From the NCBI GenBank assembly GCA_022799755.1, contig JAAWOU010000016.1, positions 1 through 53,685 of the forward strand: a DNA stretch of 53,685 nt, given 5' to 3'. The stretch is from Lachnospiraceae bacterium (GTDB lineage: Bacteria > Bacillota > Clostridia > Lachnospirales > Lachnospiraceae). Below the pieces are notes generated by a model. That model saw only the letters and a program-made list of their open reading frames with translations. It had not been told where the DNA came from and searched no databases. A program made the position numbers and the translations under genes. This document shows, piece after piece, positions 32,999-40,819 of this stretch (position 1 is its first letter; each line of letters starts with the position of its first letter).

Positions 32999-34108
32999 TT
33001 GAAGACAGTAAAAGGTATGTTTGCCGAGGCAACTATATTTACGGACGACGTGGAGGCATACGCCGAGGCACAGGTAAAGATGATATGCGACAATGAGGCG
33101 GCTCAGGGCAGCAGGATCCGCATGATGCCGGACATCCATCCCGGCAGAGTGGGTCCCATCGGCCTGGCTATGACAGTCACGGACAGAGTGATTCCGCAGC
33201 TTTTAGGCGTGGACATAGGCTGCGGCATGACCTGTGTAAAGGTAAATAAAGACAATGCAGAATTCCTGAAACTGGATAAGGTCATCCGGGAGAATGTGCC
33301 GTCGGGTTTCTCCATACGAAAAGAAGCGCATCACATGGCGGCGGAATTTCCCTATGAAAAGCTCCGCTGTGTCAGGCATATCAACAGGCAGAGAGCGGAA
33401 AGAAGCCTGGGCACTCTGGGCGGCGGCAATCATTTCATAGAACTTGACAGGGGAGCGGACGGAAATCTGTACCTGGTAGTACACACGGGCAGCAGACATC
33501 TGGGGGAGGAAGTGGCGGAGTACTACACGAAGCTCGCCAGTACCTCTCTGAGAGAACGGGGCCTTAAGGTTCCCTATTACATGAGCTATCTGGAAAAGGA
33601 CGCAAGAGAAGCCTATGTTGAAGATGTGCGGACTATCCAGGACTATGCGGAGCAGAACCGGCAGATTATCGTCAGAGAGATCCTGAAAGGGATGAAATGG
33701 AAAGCAATAGAGCAGTTCTCGGTGCCGCATAATTATCTGGACCTTTCAGGGATGCTCCGAAAAGGGGCTATTGCCGCCGGAAAGGGGGACAGGGTGGTTA
33801 TCCCGGTAAATATGAGGGACGGGATTATCCTGGGCATGGGAATGGGAAATGCGGACTGGAACAATTCGGCGCCCCACGGTTCCGGCAGGAGATGGAAGAG
33901 GGAAGATGTGAAGAACCGATATACGGTGTCGGACTTCAAAAAGGAAATGAAAGGCATTTACAGCAGCTGCGTGGGGGCGGACACACTGGATGAGGCGCCC
34001 TTTGCCTATCGGTCCGTGACAGAGATCGCAGAACAGATTCAGGATACTGTCCGAATAACGGAAATTCTAAAACCCGTCTATAATTACAAGGCGGGAAGCA
34101 GGAAATAG
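32999..34108 (+). CDS. rtcB: RtcB family RNA ligase
   Basis: A 369-aa GTP- and Mn-dependent ligase that joins 2',3'-cyclic phosphate (or 3'-phosphate) to 5'-OH RNA ends. Metal and active-site residues visible in order: D and C in LGVDIGCGMTCVKV, LGTLGGGNHFIEL, HTGSRHLGEEV, VPHNYLDL and the histidine in SAPHGSGRRWKR likely to be guanylylated. The short length and the prfH gene 115 bp downstream mark it as the RtcB2-type partner of PrfH, reported to repair rRNA cut in the decoding centre. The start is TTG, eight bases after GGGGG. Its leader carries a possible peptide, a perfect hairpin and a terminator. Confidence 0.93.
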   Translation: MKTVKGMFAEATIFTDDVEAYAEAQVKMICDNEAAQGSRIRMMPDIHPGRVGPIGLAMTVTDRVIPQLLGVDIGCGMTCVKVNKDNAEFLKLDKVIRENVPSGFSIRKEAHHMAAEFPYEKLRCVRHINRQRAERSLGTLGGGNHFIELDRGADGNLYLVVHTGSRHLGEEVAEYYTKLASTSLRERGLKVPYYMSYLEKDAREAYVEDVRTIQDYAEQNRQIIVREILKGMKWKAIEQFSVPHNYLDLSGMLRKGAIAAGKGDRVVIPVNMRDGIILGMGMGNADWNNSAPHGSGRRWKREDVKNRYTVSDFKKEMKGIYSSCVGADTLDEAPFAYRSVTEIAEQIQDTVRITEILKPVYNYKAGSRK

Positions 34109-34222
34109 CGTCACTGGAAAGGGTTGGGGACGAAAGGCGACTGATGGCTGAAAATCGTCCCCGATCCCGGGTGCTGTATGGGCATGGAAGCAGGAATATC
34201 GAATAGTATGAGGAGTGTATAT

Positions 34223-34816
34223 ATGATAATTCAAATCAGTGCGGGACAGGGGCCGGCCGAGTGCCAGCTGGCGGTGGCAAAACTGTTCCAGGCGCTTAAA
34301 AGGGAGTATGGGGATATGGAGATCCTGTCGGAGACCAGGGGCTATGAAAAAGGCTGCCTTGATTCTATCCGCTTCCGCACCGGGCATGATCTAAGCAGCT
34401 TGGAAGGAACGGTGCTGTGGATCTGCAGGAGTCCCTTTCGCAAGAACCATAAGAGGAAGAACTGGTATGTGGACGTGAGTATTATTCCGGAAACACAGGA
34501 GGCGGCAGCGGACGAAGCATACCGGGTCGAGAAGTTCCGCTGCGGCGGGAAAGGAGGACAGAATGTGAATAAGGTGGAGACTGGCGTGCGGATTGTCCAT
34601 ATCCCCACAGGGCTTGCAGTCCGGGCCACAAAGGAGCGGAGTCAGTTCCAGAATAAGCGAAAGGCTATGGAGAGGCTGCAGGAGAAGCTTGCCAATCTTC
34701 GGCAGGAGCAGCAAGAGGGGCAGAAAGGCACCGCCTGGATGGAGCACTACCGTATTGTCAGGGGCAATCCGGTGCGTATTTATGAAGGGGAGAGGTTTTT
34801 GCTGAAAGAGAAGTAG
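34223..34816 (+). CDS. prfH: Peptide chain release factor-like protein PrfH
   Basis: A 197-aa release-factor paralogue without the stop-codon-recognition superdomain of RF1/RF2. It keeps the catalytic GGQ loop: RCGGKGGQNVNKVETGVRIV at about residues 109-128, followed by the basic TKERSQFQNKRKAMERL helix. PrfH is known to release stalled peptides from ribosomes whose 16S decoding site has been cut, so that RtcB can reseal the rRNA. Start 34223 has GAGGAG seven bases upstream. It pairs with rtcB directly before it and is followed by the tandem palindrome array. Confidence 0.92.
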   Translation: MIIQISAGQGPAECQLAVAKLFQALKREYGDMEILSETRGYEKGCLDSIRFRTGHDLSSLEGTVLWICRSPFRKNHKRKNWYVDVSIIPETQEAAADEAYRVEKFRCGGKGGQNVNKVETGVRIVHIPTGLAVRATKERSQFQNKRKAMERLQEKLANLRQEQQEGQKGTAWMEHYRIVRGNPVRIYEGERFLLKEK

Positions 34817-34896
34817 AAACTGGGTTCACGAGACAGAAACCGTGACCGCCGGTGGAAAAGCCTGATGAATCGGTTGAAAAATAACCAGTCAGGAAC

Positions 34897-35134
34897 TATA
34901 ATAGAATCTAAGACAAGATTCTATTATCGAATAGTATAATAGAATCTAAGACAAGATTCTATTATCGAATAGTATAATAGAATCTAAGACAAGATTCTAT
35001 TATCGAATAGTATAATAGAATCTAAGATAAGATTCTATTATCGAATAGTATAATAGAATCTAAGATAAGATTCTATTATCGAATAGTATAATAGAATCTA
35101 AGATAAGATTCTATTATCAAATAGTATAATAGAA
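34897..35134. repeat. Tandem array of six 38-bp palindromic units
   Basis: Units start at 34897, 34935, 34973, 35011, 35049 and 35087, with a 10-bp partial seventh. Each has perfect 12-bp arms ATAATAGAATCT / AGATTCTATTAT around a 6-base loop (AAGACA in the first three, AAGATA in the last three). A second overlapping palindrome spans each junction (CTATTAT / ATAATAG), so alternative hairpin pairings are possible. There are no unique spacers, so it is not a CRISPR array. It lies between prfH and a membrane protein gene. Confidence 0.95.
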
Positions 35135-35215
35135 CAGACAACGGAAACATAGCTGCAGGATTTCTGGGAGGTTTTCGGGATTTTCGGCAGACAGGAACAG
35201 AGAGAGACTCAGGTT

Positions 35216-36127
35216 ATGAAAATAGGGAAATATATATTGTGGGCTGTGCTTTTCCTGCTGGCGGCGGTTGCGGCAGGGGTCGGACTCTATCTGTATCCGG
35301 CATGGAAATCCGCAGGGGCGATGGAGGACAGAATGAGTCTGTCGTACAGAGCGTTCGAACTGGAGGTGGAGCTGGACAGGGAAGCGATACCGGCAGAGCA
35401 GGCCCAAATGTTCGGGATATTAGCGGGGCTGACAGGAATAGAGGAGGAGGCTCTGTACCGCCTGTCCATAAAGGGAGGTATGGAGGAAGACCGGATTCAC
35501 TTCACGGTCTGTCCATATGGCAGGACGGAGCCTTTGTTTGAGCTGTATTTAAGCGATGACATGAAGCTCATAAACGAGACCATGGTGTATGATGCCGTCC
35601 GCAGCCATCTGGCAGGGCGGTTTGGGCTTCTGGGGTATCTGATGCCCGTGCAGGAGGAGACTGTGTATCTGACACTGGAGCAGGTGGAGAAGCTGTTCGG
35701 AGCGGATTTGAGCGCGTATACGGAGTTGCGCCTGCAGCAAGCCCGCAGAAGCATTACAGCAAAGGAATATTTCCTCCTGTTTGCCATGATGTCCAGGGAA
35801 AAGCAGGGGGAGGGGTATCGGTTTACGCTGGATACAGAGGAGGCCCGGCTTTGCTTTGAGGTAATTTATGGAGGAAAGGCGGATTGGGCGCGGATGGAGC
35901 TTCAGGCACAGAATCCGGCGGACCTCCTTGACAAAGCGGGCAGCGCGTTTCCCTGGCTGGATCAGTGGCTGCCCGGGGTGGAGGTCAGGGGCCTGAAAAG
36001 CATTTCTTTCACTTTGACGCCGGAGGAGCGCGGGACCGTGACGATGCCGACGAACCTGGCCAGTCAGGAGATTGTGGATACCATAGCGAAGCTCCGTGGG
36101 TGGATACAGGAGACTTTTGGAAAATAG
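35216..36127 (+). CDS. Hypothetical membrane-anchored protein
   Basis: A 303-aa protein with one N-terminal membrane helix (residues 6-28) and a large outer domain rich in short beta and helical segments (YRAFELEVELDREAIPAEQAQ ... LKSISFTLTPEERGTVTMP). The helix may equally be an uncleaved signal. I do not recognise the family. It lies 80 bp after the palindrome array, and the next gene, also an unknown membrane protein, starts 43 bp downstream, so the two likely form an operon. Confidence 0.7.
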   Translation: MKIGKYILWAVLFLLAAVAAGVGLYLYPAWKSAGAMEDRMSLSYRAFELEVELDREAIPAEQAQMFGILAGLTGIEEEALYRLSIKGGMEEDRIHFTVCPYGRTEPLFELYLSDDMKLINETMVYDAVRSHLAGRFGLLGYLMPVQEETVYLTLEQVEKLFGADLSAYTELRLQQARRSITAKEYFLLFAMMSREKQGEGYRFTLDTEEARLCFEVIYGGKADWARMELQAQNPADLLDKAGSAFPWLDQWLPGVEVRGLKSISFTLTPEERGTVTMPTNLASQEIVDTIAKLRGWIQETFGK

Positions 36128-36169
36128 ATGCGTACGGGCAGATGCTGAAAATCACGGGGAGGGACAGGG

Positions 36170-36832
36170 ATGGCGGCCAACTGGAGAGACGATTGGAAAG
36201 AGGATTTGGCGAAGATGCTGGTGTGGGGGCTGATTGGAGGACTGTGTGTAGCGGGAATCGTCCTCCTTTTGGGCAACGGCAGGGATTTCTGGACTGTGCT
36301 AAAGCCGGGGTATGATGTGGAATACCTTATGGAGAACGGAGGAGCTAGGGAAGGTATGCATGTGACGGGGCAGGTACCGTATGTCTATGACTGCTTCGCC
36401 AATCTGTCAGACTTTGACGGGAAAGACATCAGCGGTTATTATTACGCGCTGCCCACTTTGGACGGGATGCTGATTCTGGAAGTACCGGAAAGCAGGTACG
36501 AGGCCATGGAGACGCTATGGGAGGAGACCTGGCAGTATATGTCGGACGGAATCCTGCCGGCATCTCCGGTGCCTGTGGAGGGCTATGTGACGAGTGCCAA
36601 GGGGAGGCTTCCGTATCTGCTGGCGGAATATCTGCGGGATGGGCTGGAATACTCGCAGGAAGAGGTGGACGCCATGGGTGAACCGCTGATGATCGTATAT
36701 GCCACAGAGAAGCTGCGGCGGGCCAGGATATATGCGCCGGTGGGCATGATTCTGCTGACTTCCGGGATCCTGCTGACGATATTGTACCTGTTTCTCCGGA
36801 AGCGATACGTGGAAAAAGAAATAGAAGAATAA
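36170..36832 (+). CDS. Hypothetical two-helix membrane protein
   Basis: A 220-aa protein with helices at about residues 17-35 and 190-210 and a 150-residue domain between them predicted outside (VTGQVPYVYDCFANLSDF, YYYALPTLDGMLILEVPESRYEAM). It ends with a short basic/acidic cytoplasmic tail. Similar two-helix proteins of unknown function occur in Lachnospiraceae, but I cannot name the family. It is preceded by GGGAGGGA and lies 43 bp after the other membrane protein, so the pair may act together. Confidence 0.7.
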   Translation: MAANWRDDWKEDLAKMLVWGLIGGLCVAGIVLLLGNGRDFWTVLKPGYDVEYLMENGGAREGMHVTGQVPYVYDCFANLSDFDGKDISGYYYALPTLDGMLILEVPESRYEAMETLWEETWQYMSDGILPASPVPVEGYVTSAKGRLPYLLAEYLRDGLEYSQEEVDAMGEPLMIVYATEKLRRARIYAPVGMILLTSGILLTILYLFLRKRYVEKEIEE

Positions 36833-37007
36833 GGATTTAAAAAAGAATAGTTTGCCAAAGTAACTTCCGCAGTTTTGTATTGAGAGGTGGAATTTATTTT
36901 GGCAAATAATTGGCTCCAAAAATTGTTCCAAAAATAAGAAAAAAATTTGTATTAGGGTATTGCAAAATGGAAATACTTCGTGTATAATATTCCAAGTGGA
37001 AAGACAT

Positions 37008-37079
37008 AGGGCTATCGCCAAACGGTAAGGCAACGGACTCTGACTCCGTCATTTCAAGGTTCGAATCCTTGTAGCCCTG
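37008..37079 (+). tRNA. tRNA-Gln (anticodon CTG)
   Basis: A 72-nt cloverleaf: acceptor AGGGCTA/TAGCCCT, discriminator G, anticodon stem ACGGA/TCCGT with loop CTCTGAC, T-loop TTCGAAT. CCA is not encoded. It reads CAG codons. TATAAT-like sequence at 36983-36988 lies upstream. Confidence 0.95.
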
Positions 37080-37085
37080 CTTCAG

Positions 37086-37120
37086 AACCCCGGTGGAGAG
37101 ATTCATCGGGGTTGTTTTTT
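37086..37120 (+). terminator. Terminator of tRNA-Gln
   Basis: AACCCCG / CGGGGTT stem followed by GTTTTTT, seven bases after the tRNA. Confidence 0.85.
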
Positions 37121-37565
37121 GCTGTAAAATCAAGGGTTTGCGGCGGTTTGGGCTGTAAAACATTCTATGGGCATGAAAAATGCCGTCAGTAACATTTTAC
37201 TGGTTTTTCGGTAAAAATTCCATCTTTTGAGAATGGATAGGTCAATTTAAAATAGCGGCCAGAGCCCGATTTATAAGGGTCTCGTGGGCTTTAGGGTAAA
37301 GTCATTGGGGATGGAGAAGAACTTTGTCAAGATTGCCGTCAACAGGACTCAGTGGTGAGTACAACTATGAAGCAGTGGCTTTAGGAAGAGAAAGAGAGGA
37401 TGAAAAGCGGTAGGGCTAAAGAAAAATAACAGGAGAGGGAATATTTGATTATGAAGAACTTAAGACTCCGTATCTATTCTCATTCCCATCCCTTTTGCCC
37501 GGAGATATGGTTTGACACCACGGCCTTTGAGCCGATGATACAGGCTCCCCGCAGGCCGTGTGCTT
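37121..37565. other. Intergenic gap with a two-part hairpin
   Basis: No convincing gene. A 41-codon frame at 37451-37576 has AGGAG only at a poor distance and reads into the GDPD 3' end. At 37519-37560, CACGGCCT/AGGCCGTG with an inner GAGCC/GGCTC forms a stable hairpin directly downstream of the minus-strand GDPD gene and probably ends its transcript. Confidence 0.5.
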
Positions 37566-38390
37566 TTAGGGCATGAAGCCCTCGAAGATCGGCATGACTC
37601 CCTGCCGTTCCAAGATTTCCAGGGTCTCTCTGCTTCGGATGGTCCAGCCGGCTTCGCGGACACCGTAGAGGCGCTTCATGAGGCGCAGGCTGGGACAGGA
37701 GCGGTCTATGTAGTTGTAAGCGATAAAGTCAGGCCGGGTGAGGAACGAGGTCAGCAGCAAAGTCAGTATGGCTCGCACGGGCCATGTAAGCGCGCCGGAG
37801 TTGCTGCGCAGGAAGTTTTCGGAAAGCTGTCCGCGTATGACAGCCGGATAGTGCTTTTTCAGATGCAGCAGCACCGCCGGATGAAAGGACTCGATGCAGC
37901 AGGCGCCGTTCCAGCCCTGTAGAAGCGCCATCACGGCATCTGTCAGAGCGGCGGCATTGCCGTTTTCGACTTTCAGCTCAATGATGAGCGGTGTCCTTTT
38001 TTCAAACAGGGCCAGAACCTCCGGCAGGAGCGGGATGGTCTCGTGGCTGCCTTTCAGGGGATAGTCCTTTAAGTCCCCGGAGGTGAGGGTCTCGATGACA
38101 GCACTTTTACCGCAGACCCGGGCCAGGTCGCTGTCATGGACCACAGCCAGCTGGCCGTCCGCCATCAGATGCACGTCCAGTTCTGCGCCGAAGCCTCTTT
38201 CCACGGCTCTGCGGAAAGCAGACATGGAGTTTTCGGGGATGTTCTGCTCTATGTCGTGGAGACCGCGGTGGGCGTATCTGACGCCGGTCAGATTTTTCCA
38301 GCCGGCGTGGTTTCGCCTGGGCAGCAGCATCAGGCACCAGAGTACGGCAATGATAAGAGCTGCCAAAAGTATCCTGAATATGATTATCAT
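37566..38390 (-). CDS. Glycerophosphodiester phosphodiesterase
   Basis: A 274-aa enzyme that splits glycerophosphodiesters into glycerol-3-phosphate and alcohol. An N-terminal membrane helix (residues 3-24) anchors the catalytic barrel. GDPD motifs: YAHRGLHD (catalytic His), NIPENSMSAFRRAVERGFGAELDVHLMADG (metal-binding E and D), VVHDSDLARVCG (second His) and later IELKVE and YNYIDRS. It follows an MFS transporter by 160 bp on the same strand, so uptake and hydrolysis could be linked, but the transporter looks sugar-type. Confidence 0.92.
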   Translation of the reverse strand: MIIIFRILLAALIIAVLWCLMLLPRRNHAGWKNLTGVRYAHRGLHDIEQNIPENSMSAFRRAVERGFGAELDVHLMADGQLAVVHDSDLARVCGKSAVIETLTSGDLKDYPLKGSHETIPLLPEVLALFEKRTPLIIELKVENGNAAALTDAVMALLQGWNGACCIESFHPAVLLHLKKHYPAVIRGQLSENFLRSNSGALTWPVRAILTLLLTSFLTRPDFIAYNYIDRSCPSLRLMKRLYGVREAGWTIRSRETLEILERQGVMPIFEGFMP

Positions 38391-38550
38391 TGTAACATTC
38401 CTTTCTGGAAGCTGGTATTCTCGCAGACCCTACTCCCTGAACTGGCCGGCTGTCCCTGTACTTCGGGTGTTACGGCCAGCGCCTGTCATCCGGGAAGACT
38501 ATCGACCGGTCTTTCTCCGACCGTTTTTTGGCAGTCCAGGGCAGGGAATC

Positions 38551-39894
38551 TCAGTCGTCCATGTCTTCAAAAGCCGCCAGCCCTTTCTTGGCCTGGGCCT
38601 TGCTGTCCCCATGGCGGACGAAGCACATGGTGATGAAGCTCAGGGTTACGAAGAAAGCGGCGTAGGGGAAGAGAATCTGGTAGCTGACGCTCTTCATCAG
38701 AGAGCCTGCCAAGACCGGCGTGATGACCTGGGCCAGCATGGAGGCCGTGTAATAATAGCCTGTGAATTTTCCCACATCGCTGCCGCGGCACATCTCCACC
38801 ACCATGGGCAGGGAGTTTACGTTGATGGCTGCCCATGCCAGCCCCACCAGCGCAAAGGCCGCGAACATGATGACATTGATGGAGGAGAACAGGGTGGTCA
38901 GAAAGAAACCGGCCAGGAAACAGGAGGCCAGCAGGATGATGCCGGCGTGGATGGTCTTCTTCCGGCCGATTCTGGAGGCTACGATGCCGATGGGGATGTA
39001 GGAGACTATGGCTCCTGCGGTAGCTACCAGCAGGCAGGTGGACGCGCCTCCCAAGCCCTCGCCCATGACCTGGGCCACATAGGTGGTGAACCAGGTGGTG
39101 ACGCCGTTGTAGCCGATATACCACAGGGCGATGGAGGCCAGCAGGAAACCAAGGCTTCGCTTCACCGGCGCGGGAAGAGTTTCGGTGCCGCTGCCGTCAT
39201 CCTGGGCCAGATTCCACTCGGGGTGCCGCTGCTCCAGCTGTTGGTTCTCCCGGGCCAGGGCCGGCTCCTTGACGGTGACCAGCAATACGATAACAGCCGC
39301 CGCCATGATGACAGACACCACGATGAACAGGGGCTGATAGTCTACATGGCTCAGGCCGGCCACTTTGGAGGTGGGGTAAAGCAGAGCGGCCACCGCCAGG
39401 TAGATGACGCCTCCCACGGCCCCCATCAGGTTGATGATAGCATTGGCCTTGCTGCGCAGAGGCTTTGCGGTCACATCCGGCATCAGAGCCACCGCAGGGG
39501 AACGGTAAGTTCCCATCGCGATCAGGAGAAGCCCCAGCACGATGACGAAAGTCACCAGCTTATAGGACGCGGCCTCGCGGGAATAGCTGTTGTCCAGCGC
39601 TGGCAACAGATTCATCAGGATCACTGCGCCCGCAGTACCCGCAAGGATATAGGGAGTGCGGCGGCCCAGTTTCGTATGGGTCTTGTCCGACAGTCCGCCG
39701 AAAAAAGGCAGCAGGAACAGAGCCAGTATATTGTCCGTGGCCATGATGATGCCGGTCAGGGACTCGTCCATGCCGAAAGTCTCTCTCAGAATCAACGGCA
39801 CCACGCTGTCGTACATCTGCCAGAAAGCGCAGATGGACAGGAATGCCAGACCCACCAGGACGGTTCGCTTGTTGTTGAGCTTTAATTCATTCAT
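38551..39894 (-). CDS. MFS transporter, SLC45/GPH-like
   Basis: A 447-aa protein with about 12 membrane helices. The N-terminal half has QMYDSVVPLIL and a loop GGLSDKTHTKLGRRTPYILAG, the MFS signature in the form seen in sugar/cation symporters (SLC45, GPH); the second half has ASRIGRKKTIHAG. A hydrophilic loop between helices 6 and 7 (about 212-240) is typical. The substrate is probably a sugar or glycoside. The GDPD gene follows on the same strand. No regulator is adjacent. Confidence 0.88.
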   Translation of the reverse strand: MNELKLNNKRTVLVGLAFLSICAFWQMYDSVVPLILRETFGMDESLTGIIMATDNILALFLLPFFGGLSDKTHTKLGRRTPYILAGTAGAVILMNLLPALDNSYSREAASYKLVTFVIVLGLLLIAMGTYRSPAVALMPDVTAKPLRSKANAIINLMGAVGGVIYLAVAALLYPTSKVAGLSHVDYQPLFIVVSVIMAAAVIVLLVTVKEPALARENQQLEQRHPEWNLAQDDGSGTETLPAPVKRSLGFLLASIALWYIGYNGVTTWFTTYVAQVMGEGLGGASTCLLVATAGAIVSYIPIGIVASRIGRKKTIHAGIILLASCFLAGFFLTTLFSSINVIMFAAFALVGLAWAAINVNSLPMVVEMCRGSDVGKFTGYYYTASMLAQVITPVLAGSLMKSVSYQILFPYAAFFVTLSFITMCFVRHGDSKAQAKKGLAAFEDMDD

Positions 39895-40163
39895 TTGTTT
39901 TCCTCATGTTTTCATTGGATGTGATTTCGGAGGAGACTGCCGCACCTTTGCTATCACGTTGCTGTAGACATTGTCATTTTATCACAGGTGAGAATTCTTT
40001 GCAAGGGATGGCGCAGATTTTGGATTTTTCAGTCTTTTGCCGGTTATTTTTTTATAGGCGGTTCCGTGAGGTGCTTTCGTGCAAAATAAGTATTTTTTGC
40101 TGATTTTATTGGCCCGGGAGAGCGGAAAGTGGTATAATGATGGCAAGCGAGGAGGATGAGACA

Positions 40164-40370
40164 ATGGATGAAAAGAGGACAATTGATTCCGACGTGGACG
40201 TGGAGGCGCTGGTCGCACTGCTGGACGGCTGTACCCGGGCCGGAGACAGCCGGATTAAGGTGGATGTGGTGGAGGGAGAGGGGGAGACGGTGTCGCGCCG
40301 GTACCATCACGGCCGCTGCGATATCGGAAGCCCCTGGGCCTGCGGAGCCGCGTTTGACGTGCTGGAATAG
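40164..40370 (+). CDS. Small conserved-looking protein
   Basis: A 68-aa acidic protein starting at the ATG eight bases after GAGGAGG. Notable parts are IDSDVDVEALVALLDGCTRA and the cysteine/histidine-rich end YHHGRCDIGSPWACG, which could bind a metal. I do not know a family name. A hairpin follows it (40378-40407), and the -35 box of the next promoter lies inside that hairpin. Confidence 0.6.
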   Translation: MDEKRTIDSDVDVEALVALLDGCTRAGDSRIKVDVVEGEGETVSRRYHHGRCDIGSPWACGAAFDVLE

Positions 40371-40377
40371 GCAAAAG

Positions 40378-40407
40378 CCCTGAAAATAATTCTTGATATT
40401 TTCAGGG
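40378..40407 (+). terminator. Hairpin after the 68-aa gene, overlapping the next promoter
   Basis: CCCTGAAAATA pairs with TATTTTCAGGG (11 bp). No T run follows, so termination may be inefficient. The -35 box at 40393-40398 sits in its loop and 3' arm. Confidence 0.5.
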
Positions 40408-40421
40408 GTTGGTGCTATACT
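40393..40421 (+). promoter_or_regulatory. Sigma-A promoter of the leader RNA
   Basis: TTGATA, exactly 17 bp, then TATACT. Predicted start near 40428, which is also where the first stem of the structured leader begins. Confidence 0.75.
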
Positions 40422-40427
40422 GACCCT

Positions 40428-40585
40428 AGTACTTAAAATTCAGTTGAAGGAGGAAATGTGATATGAAAAAAAGTATGAGGACGGTGAACCGAATCAACTG
40501 AACAGAGGGCATTTCGGATGCCGTATTTTAAGTACCTTTATGAACAGCTGTGGACCACAGGCACACATAATGGTGTGCCTTTTTT
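40428..40585 (+). ncRNA. Structured leader RNA with a 12-codon peptide and terminator
   Basis: About 158 nt from the predicted start to the T run. Stems: GTACTTAAAAT (40429-40439) with ATTTTAAGTAC (40525-40535); TTCAGTTGA (40439-40447) with TCAACTGAA (40494-40502); GGCAT/ATGCC with a UUCGG loop; and the terminator GGCACAC/GTGTGCC plus T's (40560-40585). A peptide MKKSMRTVNRIN (40463-40501) starts after GGAGG, and its stop codon lies in the second stem's 3' arm, so ribosome position would open or close the fold. It is either an attenuator for the ABC_ATPase gene 235 bp downstream or a free-standing small RNA. Confidence 0.65.
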
Positions 40586-40819
40586 GCGCGCAAAAACAGG
40601 CGCGGCGGACGGAAAAAACAGGGCGTCGGGGAAACGGCAGCCATGACAACCGGCCGCGGCCTTTGGGCTGCGCAAGAGGGATTTCAGGAAAGGATAAGGT
40701 GATGATTATGAGAGAAAAAAAGGGATGGATGATGGAAAACGGATATCAGGGAAGCAAGAATTCTTACAAAACAATTATAACCAAAGAGCGCACGGCGGCT
40801 CTAAAAAGGAGAACAGAAT

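Noticed and set aside
32842..33096. 84-aa frame overlapping the rtcB start
   Set aside because: It begins in the arm of the 14-bp hairpin and runs through the terminator into rtcB in another frame; rtcB homology is decisive.
34897..35134. CRISPR array
   Set aside because: Units follow each other directly at a 38-bp period with an identical linker; there are no unique spacers and no cas genes nearby.
36894..37163. 89-aa minus-strand frame over tRNA-Gln
   Set aside because: It is the antisense of the tRNA and its terminator.
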